A stretch of 64,000 nucleotides of DNA from Allomuricauda sp. CAU 1633 (GTDB taxonomy: Bacteria > Bacteroidota > Bacteroidia > Flavobacteriales > Flavobacteriaceae). A model generated the notes under the pieces. It saw only the letters and a program-made list of their open reading frames with translations, ran no database searches and was not told the DNA's origin. A program made the position numbers and the translations under genes. Below, piece by piece: positions 41,831-50,300 of this stretch (position 1 is the stretch's first letter; every line of letters begins with the position of its first letter). The stretch covers positions 30,593 to 94,592 of the forward strand of contig NZ_JAFLNE010000007.1 of NCBI RefSeq assembly GCF_017313225.1. Reading direction: 5' to 3'.

Positions 41831-43624
41831 ATGGAGAACAAAGCCCAAACCCCCCAAATTGAAGATCTAAAAAAAGAAAACCAAACCCAAGAACTTGTAA
41901 ATGCCCGAAAGAGTGCACTGGCACAACTCAAAGAAAAAGAGGAAAGTGCAGGATTTGAATGGCTAAATGACCACAGTCGTCAGTTTTTGGCTTCGGGTTA
42001 TTTGACCGAAGGGGTTACTCCAGAAGGAAGGATTCGGGAGATTGCGGATCGGGCCGAACAGATTTTGCAGATTCCGGGGTATGCAGACAAGTTTTACAAC
42101 TATATGTCGGAAGGGTTTTTCTCCTTGGCATCCCCCGTATGGTCCAACTTTGGGAAAAGACGCGGGCTGCCTATAAGCTGTTTTGGCTCCCATATTGATG
42201 ATGATATGGGAAATATCCTGTACACCCAATCCGAAGTGGGCATGATGTCCAAATTAGGTGGAGGTACCTCAGGCTATTTTGGGAAAATCAGGCATAGGGG
42301 AGCTCCGGTCAAGAACAACGGACAGGCTTCGGGTGCTGTACACATCATGCAACTGTTCGAGTCCATGGTGGATGTGGTAAGCCAAGGTTCGGTGCGTCGT
42401 GGACGTTTTTCACCGTATTTGCCTATAGATCACAAGGACATCATGGAGTTCTTGGAAATAGGTACGGAAGGGAACCCAATCCAACAATTGACCCACGGTG
42501 TTACGGTAACCAACCAATGGATGCAGGAAATGATTGATGGGGATACCGAAAAAAGAACAGTTTGGGCCAAAGTATTGCAACGTAGGGGAGAAATGGGTTA
42601 TCCGTATGTTTTCTTCTCTGACAATGCCAATAATGGAGCGGCTGATGTTTACAAGGATAAGGAGCATCGTATACATGCCAGTAACCTGTGTACTGAGATT
42701 ATGCTGCCTTCCAATGATGATTGGTCTTTTGTGTGTGTATTGTCCAGTATCAATGTGTTGCACTATGACAAATGGAAGAACACGGATGCTGTGGAAACCA
42801 TGGTCTATTTCTTGGATGCTGTAATCACGGAATTTGTGGAAAAATTGGAAGCCTATCGGGATTCTTCCGATCGTGACGACAGACAAACCTTCCTGTTTAT
42901 GGAGCGTGCTTATAATTTTGCCAAGCAGAACAGAGCTTTGGGATTGGGCGCTTTGGGATGGCATTCTTTATTGCAATCCAAAAGATTGGCTTTTGACAGT
43001 CAGGAAGCCTATGACCTGAATAGTGAAATTTTTAGGGGAATCAAGGAACGCTCTTACAAAGCTTCGGCGGAGTTGGCGGAGCGTTTTGGAGAACCCAAAG
43101 TATTAGAAGGCTATGGAAGACGTAACGCTACGCTGAATGCCATAGCACCAACCACTTCTTCTGCCTTTATTTTGGGTCAGGTGTCGCAGGGTATCGAACC
43201 CATTTGGTCCAATTGTTATGTAAAGGACATTGCCAAGATCAAAACCACTATAAAAAATCCATTTTTGATGGATTTGTTGGAAGAAAAAGGACAGAACACG
43301 CCTGAAGTCTGGAAAAGCATTCGTGATATGGATGGCTCTGTTCAGCATTTGGACTTTTTAACCGATGAAGAAAAAGCAGTGTTCAAAACCTATTCTGAGC
43401 TAGATCAATTGGACATTGTGTACCAAGCCGCCAACAGGCAAAACCATATTGATCAAGGGCAGTCTGTGAACATTATCGTTCACCCGGATATGCCTACCAA
43501 ACAAATCAACAAAATACACGTAACGGCTTGGAAATTGGGGCTAAAATCTCTTTACTATCAGCATAGCATGAATGCTGCCCAGAAATTCAAGCAGAAAAAG
43601 GAATGCGCTAGTTGCGAGGCCTAG
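41831..43624 (+). CDS. nrdA: Class I ribonucleotide reductase alpha subunit without ATP-cone
   Basis: A 597-residue catalytic subunit. Seen: radical/redox Cys in LPISCFGS, the NLCTEIMLPS triad (Asn, Cys, Glu), FVCVLSSINV with the second redox Cys, and the C-terminal KKECASCEA swinging redox pair. No N-terminal ATP-cone, consistent with it sitting on NrdB. It forms the nrdBA operon, ended by a strong hairpin. Confidence 0.96.
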   Translation: MENKAQTPQIEDLKKENQTQELVNARKSALAQLKEKEESAGFEWLNDHSRQFLASGYLTEGVTPEGRIREIADRAEQILQIPGYADKFYNYMSEGFFSLASPVWSNFGKRRGLPISCFGSHIDDDMGNILYTQSEVGMMSKLGGGTSGYFGKIRHRGAPVKNNGQASGAVHIMQLFESMVDVVSQGSVRRGRFSPYLPIDHKDIMEFLEIGTEGNPIQQLTHGVTVTNQWMQEMIDGDTEKRTVWAKVLQRRGEMGYPYVFFSDNANNGAADVYKDKEHRIHASNLCTEIMLPSNDDWSFVCVLSSINVLHYDKWKNTDAVETMVYFLDAVITEFVEKLEAYRDSSDRDDRQTFLFMERAYNFAKQNRALGLGALGWHSLLQSKRLAFDSQEAYDLNSEIFRGIKERSYKASAELAERFGEPKVLEGYGRRNATLNAIAPTTSSAFILGQVSQGIEPIWSNCYVKDIAKIKTTIKNPFLMDLLEEKGQNTPEVWKSIRDMDGSVQHLDFLTDEEKAVFKTYSELDQLDIVYQAANRQNHIDQGQSVNIIVHPDMPTKQINKIHVTAWKLGLKSLYYQHSMNAAQKFKQKKECASCEA

Positions 43625-43659
43625 CTAAAGCTAACTCAAACTACTCCAACAGTGCTTAA

Positions 43660-43700
43660 TCCAACCCCCAAGCCAAACGGTTCGGGGGTTGTTTTTTTGG
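43660..43700 (+). terminator. Terminator of the nrdBA operon
   Basis: AACCCCC and GGGGGTT enclose a 13-base loop and are followed by GTTTTTTT, 38 bases past the nrdA stop. Confidence 0.85.
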
Positions 43701-43809
43701 TTCTATCCCAAAACTATTGTTAATCTTGGGGTTGGGACGCTATGGATTCAAAGCAGTTTCTATTTTTGTGGGACAAGAATCGGTCGGTGCGATAATCCAA
43801 TGAGATGGA

Positions 43810-43844
43810 TTTGATCGTAAAATATCAGTGAACTATTACTTTTG
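43810..43844 (+). promoter_or_regulatory. Candidate promoter of the hydrolase-cyclase-AraC gene
   Basis: TTTG (43810-43813) and TACTTTTG (43837-43844) are 23 bases apart, close to the Bacteroidota promoter form, 74 bases before the ATG. Confidence 0.4.
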
Positions 43845-43917
43845 TTTCAAACAAAAGACTGTACGGCGGACCCAACTTGGGTAGGTGAACAACAAGAAAC
43901 AACAACCTCAACATTAC

Positions 43918-45588
43918 ATGAAGCCAGTTACGCAATATACCAAAAGTGGTCGCATCAATATAGCGTACCAAGTTTTTGGTTCAGGTGCTGTGGACATAGT
44001 ATATATTCCTGGATGGGTTTCCAATATTGATTTGATGTGGGCCTGCCCCCAACTGGTGGATTTTTTACAGGAATTGGGAAAGATAGCCCGTGTTATTTTG
44101 TTCGATAAAAGGGGAACAGGTCTTTCCGATCGGGTGGTGGAGCTTTCCACTCTGGAGGAACGCATGGACGACATTAGGGCGGTGATGGATGCAGTGGGTT
44201 CTGAAAAGGCCATTTTGTTTGGCCATTCTGAAGGAGGCTCCGTATCGGCATTGTTCGCGGCATCATACCCCAATCGAGTCATTTCTTTAATCACTTTTGG
44301 CATATTCGCAAAGCGAAAATATGCCCAAAACTATCCTTGGGCTCCAACAGATGAAGAACGCCAGGGGGTATATAATATGATCGAGAACTGTTGGGGCAGT
44401 GGGGAGATGAATTTGGAGACCTTGGCCCCATCAAAGGCCAATGACAGGGAATTTATGGATTGGTTGGCCAATTACTTTCGTTCTGGGGCAAGCCCAAGTG
44501 CTGCATTGGTTCTCACCAAAATGAACACAGAAGTGGATATTATCAACATTCTGGGTTCTATAAAAGTACCAACGCTGATTCTTCAGCGAACCAATGATGT
44601 CGATGTAAAAATTGATGAGGGAAAGTTCATTGCAGAGCGCATACCCGGTGCAAAATTTGTTGAACTCAAAGGGGATGACCACTTGTTCTGGGTGGGTAAC
44701 ACCGAAGAAGTACTCAAGGAAATCAGAAGTTTTATATTGAACCTAAAGCCAAAGGGAGTATATGATCAGCAACTCTTCACCATTGCGGCTGCCCGAATTT
44801 TTGCAGCGGGACGAGCCAAACCTGATCAACAAGAGCTCATAGCCCAATTTGTGGCCCAGTATCGCGGAAAGGTGATTCAATGTGATGGCCGAACCTTTTT
44901 TGCCACTTTTGAAGGCCCCAGTAAGGCGATACATTGTTATATGAACCTGTTTGACACCGTAAAAAGCATGAACGCCCAAATGGCAGTGGGCATCCATATA
45001 AAAGAAGGGGCTGTTGATGAGGCGCACTTCGTTAGTGAGGAAACAGAACGTTTTGTAGAATCAATTCTTGAACACGCAAGTCTAAATCAAATATTGATTA
45101 CCCAAACCGTAAAATATCTGTTGTCTGGGGCAGGGTTGAATTTCAAACAAAACAAAACAATATTGGAACCCAAGTCTGGGGAACCACATGTACTTTTTAA
45201 TGTTTTGGATGATTTAAACATAGAAGAACCACGAGATAATTTTTACCCATATCAGCTTCCTAAAAATGGTTCTTTTTTAGAAAATGTGCTTCAAAGTATA
45301 GAGGCCCACTTGGGAGATGAAGCCTTTGGAGTTGAAATGCTTTGCAAGGAAATGGGGATGAGCGAGCGGCAAATGCAGCGGAAGCTTAAAGCGGTCACCA
45401 ATAAATCTCCAATTCAATTGATTTCATCCGTTCGGTTGCACCGAGCAAAGGAATTGATGCTGGAGAATAAACACAATGTTTCGGAAATTGCCTATCAGAC
45501 TGGATTTTCCAATCCTTCCTATTTTTCAAAATCCTTTAAAAAGGAGTTTGGCAAAAGCCCATCTACCTTTCTTCAGGAGTATGCCTAG
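43918..45588 (+). CDS. Fusion regulator: alpha/beta hydrolase, cyclase-like domain, AraC HTH
   Basis: A 556-residue three-part protein. Residues ~1-275: alpha/beta-hydrolase with nucleophile elbow GHSEGG (Ser in place), an acid candidate near QRTNDVDVKID and a His in GDDHLFWVG. Residues ~285-430: class III nucleotidyl-cyclase-like fold (VIQCDGRTFFATFEGPSKAI, MAVGIHIKEG) without the complete metal and purine residues. Residues ~455-556: AraC HTH pair (CKEMGMSERQMQRKLKAV, VSEIAYQTGFSNPSYFSKSF). The ATG at 43918 gives the standard hydrolase start; GTG at 43885 is possible. It likely senses a small hydrolysable signal. The next gene's promoter holds direct repeats that may be its sites. Confidence 0.88.
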   Translation: MKPVTQYTKSGRINIAYQVFGSGAVDIVYIPGWVSNIDLMWACPQLVDFLQELGKIARVILFDKRGTGLSDRVVELSTLEERMDDIRAVMDAVGSEKAILFGHSEGGSVSALFAASYPNRVISLITFGIFAKRKYAQNYPWAPTDEERQGVYNMIENCWGSGEMNLETLAPSKANDREFMDWLANYFRSGASPSAALVLTKMNTEVDIINILGSIKVPTLILQRTNDVDVKIDEGKFIAERIPGAKFVELKGDDHLFWVGNTEEVLKEIRSFILNLKPKGVYDQQLFTIAAARIFAAGRAKPDQQELIAQFVAQYRGKVIQCDGRTFFATFEGPSKAIHCYMNLFDTVKSMNAQMAVGIHIKEGAVDEAHFVSEETERFVESILEHASLNQILITQTVKYLLSGAGLNFKQNKTILEPKSGEPHVLFNVLDDLNIEEPRDNFYPYQLPKNGSFLENVLQSIEAHLGDEAFGVEMLCKEMGMSERQMQRKLKAVTNKSPIQLISSVRLHRAKELMLENKHNVSEIAYQTGFSNPSYFSKSFKKEFGKSPSTFLQEYA

Positions 45589-45698
45589 ATTGTATTTCTT
45601 TTAAGGGTATTTAGCACCTTTTTTATTGTTTTTTAGGGATAAACCTTCTCAAAATTCAAGTTGTTTGTTGTTGAAAACAAGTCAATTAAGACTTAAAA

Positions 45699-45774
45699 TG
45701 TCGGAAAAGTTATAGTCTGGCAGTTTTGTGCAGAAATCTTGTCGGAAAAGTTATTTAATTCGGCGGATTTGTGC
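45699..45774 (+). repeat. Direct repeat pair, likely regulator-binding sites
   Basis: TGTCGGAAAAGTTAT occurs at 45699-45713 and exactly again at 45740-45754. Each is followed by a looser GGC(A/G)G(T/A)TTTGTGC motif (near 45719 and 45762), giving a ~41-43-base period. The array sits between the AraC-fusion gene and the secreted repeat-peptide gene, just upstream of the latter's candidate -7 element. Confidence 0.75.
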
Positions 45775-45798
45775 TATTTCCAAGGGTTTCTCTACCCA

Positions 45799-45806
45799 TA
45801 TCTTTG
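45799..45806 (+). promoter_or_regulatory. Candidate -7 element of the repeat-peptide gene
   Basis: TATCTTTG matches TAnnTTTG, 31 bases before the ATG at 45838. No TTTG is at the right distance, which fits an activator-dependent promoter using the repeats upstream. Confidence 0.45.
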
Positions 45807-45837
45807 CCTCCGCAAAAATCAAGAAACAACAATCGTC

Positions 45838-46149
45838 ATGAAAAAACAAATTTTTACAACAATCGCATTCGCAGTATTGACCATAGGAGGGATGCATGCG
45901 CAGCAAAATCAGGAAACGGGGCCTTTGGCCAAAAACCGTTAGCCATGGAATGACCCAAAGCCCAGTACGCCCATCACAATTAAAAAGCATGAGAAGCTTA
46001 CAGGGCCTTTGGCCAAGAATAGAAAACCTTGGAAAGATGAATGCGAGCTATATCCCGTAGTTTTTGCTGAACGTAAAAATCTGCAAGGGGCCATGGCCAA
46101 GAACGCTCGACCTGAACGAGACAATTACTGGGAGGATTATACCAAGTAA
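45838..46149 (+). pseudogene. Secreted repeat-peptide gene interrupted by an in-frame TAG
   Basis: ATG at 45838 starts a signal peptide (MKKQIFTTIAFAVLTIGGMH, cut after AQQ-like sequence). The mature part begins NQETGPLAKNR, then TAG at 45940-45942. The same frame continues open for 68 more codons to TAA at 46147. The continuation repeats the motif: TGPLAKNRKPWKD, then a variant QGAMAKNARPERD. The TAG stands exactly where the second copy has Lys (AAA/AAG). So it is either a 34-residue secreted peptide, a nonsense-mutated gene, or a read-through product. Not recognised as a known family. Confidence 0.7.
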
Positions 46150-46194
46150 GGAGTTTATTTATCAATCAAAGAATCATCAAAAAACGAACACATC

Positions 46195-46308
46195 ATGAGA
46201 CCGGAAAAGCGTACTGCATTTAAGCAAAGACAACAACCAGCCCTTGGGTATGGGTGGAGCGCCAAAAGAAGGTATAAACCATTGGTTAGACCGCTCTTCA
46301 ACTTTTGA
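46195..46308 (+). CDS. Possible small basic protein, 37 residues
   Basis: ATG at 46195 (MRPEKRTAFKQRQQPALGYG...) to TGA at 46308. Strongly basic with aromatic residues near the end (RRYKPLVRPLFNF). It lies 45 bases after the repeat-peptide frame and may belong to the same transcript. No family known. Confidence 0.35.
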   Translation: MRPEKRTAFKQRQQPALGYGWSAKRRYKPLVRPLFNF

Positions 46309-46532
46309 TAGGACCACTATTTAATGCAGCCTGTCTGGGCGAAAAGAGCTTTTCATAAGCATTATAAAGAATACTGGAGTCCTTACATTGCTCGGTTGGT
46401 TTGGTTTAAGGTTTTGTAAGGCCCAGTTTACTTTGACTGTAGTTTTTGGTTAAAGAAGGGTTGGTGGAATAGCCATCAACCCTTCCAAAAACTTGGATAA
46501 TCCAGAATTAAATCACTAAAAAACGTTTGAAA

Positions 46533-46895
46533 ATGGGAAACAAATTGCAATTGAAAAGAATAACATGGTCAGAACTGAGTCTAATCTTCCTGCTGTTGTT
46601 TTTGGGATGCTCCAAAGATGATGATAAAGGAATACTTGATACGGCAGTTCAAGAAATAGAAATATTTACGGAAGAAAGTCATCTAAACATCGGAGGAACC
46701 GTTCAGTTGAACACCGTGGTTACTCCGGTTAATGCCGATAATCCTGATGTGTTCTGGGGTACCGACAATCCAAATGTGGCCATTGTAGATGAATTGGGCG
46801 AGGTATCGGGGCTCAAAACCGGGCAGGTCACAATCTTTGCCATTTCCAAAGAAAATTTAAGCATATCGGACAGCGTAGTGCTCGAAGTAGAATAA
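46533..46895 (+). CDS. Lipoprotein with a BIG2-type Ig domain
   Basis: A 120-residue protein: signal with lipobox FLGC (LSLIFLLLFLGCSKDDDKG), acidic SKDDDKG surface-export-like motif, then one bacterial Ig-like group 2 domain (~40-118, LNIGGTVQLNTVVTPVNADN and GLKTGQVTIFAIS). ATG at 46533. Likely surface-exposed; partner unknown. Confidence 0.85.
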   Translation: MGNKLQLKRITWSELSLIFLLLFLGCSKDDDKGILDTAVQEIEIFTEESHLNIGGTVQLNTVVTPVNADNPDVFWGTDNPNVAIVDELGEVSGLKTGQVTIFAISKENLSISDSVVLEVE

Positions 46896-46911
46896 GAGAA
46901 AATTTTATAGA

Positions 46912-46977
46912 ATGAAAACAGTTGAAATAATCCGGTTTTGTTTGCTGGTGATTTTAGGTATTATGCTGCTCGCCTAA
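46912..46977 (+). CDS. Possible 21-residue membrane peptide
   Basis: ATG at 46912 gives MKTVEIIRFCLLVILGIMLL plus Ala, then TAA. It is a single hydrophobic helix with a short polar N-terminus. It lies 16 bases after the BIG2 lipoprotein. Coding status uncertain. Confidence 0.25.
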   Translation: MKTVEIIRFCLLVILGIMLLA

Positions 46978-47335
46978 ATAGTTAAAAAAGCTTGAATTAG
47001 TGTTAGTTAAGTAGTGGTTAAGCCCAAAAAACAGGCACATAATTGTTCCTAGACGTTTGTTGTGAAGCAATATTGTGACTGTGTTTATTTGGCAAGAAAA
47101 GAGCTGATGGTTTTGCTACCGGTTCTTTTTGTTATCCGGTGTTGCGGCGATACTATTGCTGGTAATTTTAAAGTTTTCCCTTCTAAAATGTTAAAAAAGG
47201 CCTTAATGTTCCATCGTTTATCCGATGTTTCACAACAAATGATCGGTGTAATACAACATAACTTCCTTTTTGTCCTTTGTTGTTGATATGTTTGGGTTAA
47301 TCTTACTTCGTAAGAGCAGCCTCATCTTCTAAACT
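46978..47335. other. Upstream region of the DUF11 adhesin
   Basis: About 360 bases. A GTG-started frame (47062-47286) has no recognisable motif and a Cys/hydrophobic-rich composition typical of chance reading, so I do not call it. Presumably holds the adhesin promoter; no clear TAnnTTTG was found at a good distance. Confidence 0.35.
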
Positions 47336-50300
47336 ATGAACAAACCCCGACCACGCCAGTACAAAATCCATTTTATTTTGGCTTTTTTGTTTGCACTGAC
47401 TTTAGCGCAAGTTGGGAATGCTCAGCTGTGTGCTGTGGATGCGGGCACGGACCAAACCTTGTCACAGACCACTTCTGTTTTTTTAAGTGCTTCTACTCCA
47501 ATCATTGGTTCAGGTACGTGGACACAATTATCCGGACCTACCTTGGTCAGTTTTTCCAATGCAAATGATCCCAATGCCCAGGTTTTTGGAATGGCTCTGG
47601 GAACATACATTTTTGAATGGACCGTATCTGACGTTACCTGTATAACAGCTTCGGATACTGTTGGAGTTTCTATTGTGGGAGTGGATTTGGAAATGGAGAT
47701 ATTGGCCAGCAACATATCACCAGATGTTGGTGATGTAGTCACTTTCACAATCAACTTAAGCAATTTAGGTGATGTTGATGCTACAGGGGTCTCAGTAGAA
47801 AACTTTGTGCCTTCCGGTTTTGGAACTGTAACGGCAATCAATAATGGAGGTACATTCAGTTTTATTACCGATAACGTTACCTGGACCGGGCTTTCGGTTC
47901 CTATGGGAACGAATACTACGGTTCTGACTTTTGATGCAACAGTTTTGACACCAACGGGAACTTCGGGTGAATTTATCCATATTGCCGAAGTGACCAATAG
48001 TGGCCAATTTGATTATGACAGCACTCCCAATAATGATGATGGGGACCAAAGCGAAGACGATGAAGATGCCATAGCGGTAGCCCCTTTGCAATCTGATTTA
48101 TCCCTTACCAAAACTATTGTGGGTGGAAATACCACTCCTTACGTAGGAGAGGCCATAAGTTTTGAAATAACCATAACCAATGATGGACCTGATGATGCCA
48201 CCAATGTACGGGTGGTAGACCAATTGCAATCTGGGTATAGTTTTGTTTCGTATACCGCAACAGCTGGAACGTATAATGTTGGAAGTGCCTTTTGGGATGT
48301 TGGTACGCTGGCCAACGGAGCTTCAGAAACCTTAACGATTAATGTCACTGTAAACGCTACAGGAAATCATACGAATACGTCCCAAGTTTGGGAATCGGAT
48401 GCCTATGATTTGGACTCTACTCCGGGCAATGGAGTCTCTTCCGAAGATGACCAAGGAGACGTATCGGTTACCCCAGTAGAAGTGATTGACCTTTCCTTGA
48501 CCAAAATGATTGATAAATCTCCACCTTTGGTGAGTGACAATGTTAGGTTTACGCTGACCGTTTCCAATGCAGGTCCAAGTGATGCTACTTCAGTGGAGGT
48601 CACGGATCTATTACCTTCAGGGTTTACTTATGTTTCTGATAATGGGGGAGGAGATTACGACGACGTAAGTGGTATTTGGGACGTGGGAACTTTGGCGAAT
48701 GGAAGTTCGACAAGTTTGAGTATTCTCGCTAACGTAAATCCCTCGGGAGATTATACCAATATTGCAGAGATAACAGGCCATGATCAGTTTGATGCCGATT
48801 CAACCCCAAATAATAATGTTCCAGGCGAAGATGACCAAGACGAGGTGGTTGTCATTCCCAATCCTGTAGTCGACATTTCGGTGACAAAGACGGTAGACGA
48901 GTTTATTCCCTATGTGGGCGATCAAGTAATTTTTACAGTTACCGTTCAAAATGATGGGCCAAGTGATGCAACCAATCTGGTGGTCACAGATGTTTTGGCT
49001 TCCGGATATGGCTTGGTGAGTGCTGTCACCACCAATGGAACCTATAACAGTGTTAACGGGTCGTGGACTATTGGAAGTTTGGCCAGTGGTTCATCAGAAG
49101 TACTGACCATAACTGTTGATGTGTTGTCCAGTGGCAACTATTCCAATACTGCAGAACTTACGGGACTGACCGAGACCGATTTAGATTCAACTCCGGGAAA
49201 CAATAGTGAGGCAGAAGATGATCAACAGACTGTAACCCCGGTACCCCTTCCGCTATCCGACCTGCTTTTGCGGAAATCTGTGGACAACCTGAGTCCTTTT
49301 GTAGGAGAGAATGTCATTTTTAATATCAATGTTACCAACTTTGGCCCCAGCGATGTTAGTGGAGTTCAGATTATGGATTTATTGCCCTCTGGCTATACGT
49401 ATGTTTCCAACAGCAGGACAGCGGGAACGTATAATCCTAGCACTGGGATTTGGGAATTGAACAATGTTATTGCTGATGGTGTTACCGAGACCTTGAACAT
49501 TGTGGCCACCGTGAACCCAACAGGAGATTATTTTAATGTGGCCGAATTAATTTCTTCAAGCAATGATGACCCCAATTCAACCCCTAACAACAACAACGTA
49601 TTTGAGAACGATCAAGATAGTGCGGGAACCATTCCTATCCCGGCTGCCGATATGACCCTCAGCAAAACTGTGGATAATGAATTTCCTGATGTTTCTAGTA
49701 CCGTCACTTTTACCCTCACCTTGACCAATGAGGGTCCCAGCGATGCTTTTGCATTGGTGGTTGAGGATGTATTGCCGTCGGGTTACACCTATGTTTCTGA
49801 TGATTCTGGAGGGCTGTACGATGTGGGTACAGGACTTTGGAGTATTGGGAACCTAATTGCCGGAAGCAATGCAACCTTGAACATGGTAGTTGAAGTGAAT
49901 GCTTCTGGGGATTATCTGAACCGCGCCGAATTGGTAAATTCCGTGATACCCGACCCTGATTCCTCTCCAAATAACAATGATCCAACAGAGGATGATCAAG
50001 ATGAGCAGTCCACCACTCCAAGACATGTTACGGATATTTCAGTGACCAACATGGTGGACAATCCAAGTCCATCTGCTGGAGATCAGCTGGTTTTTACAAT
50101 TACCGTAAACAACGCAGGCCCAAATAATGCCACAGGTTTGGTTGTGGAAGATGTATTGGCCACAGGCTATGGTTTTGTAGCTGCTACGGCTTCAGTAGGG
50201 ACTTATGACGAATTGGTAGGCTCTTGGGATATTGGGAATTTGAACAGCGGTACATGGGCAACCCTTCAAATTACGGTATTGGTGCTGCCCAGTGGAGATT

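Noticed and set aside
47062..47286. Cys-rich frame upstream of the DUF11 adhesin
   Set aside because: GTG start, no homologous pattern; more likely leader and promoter DNA.
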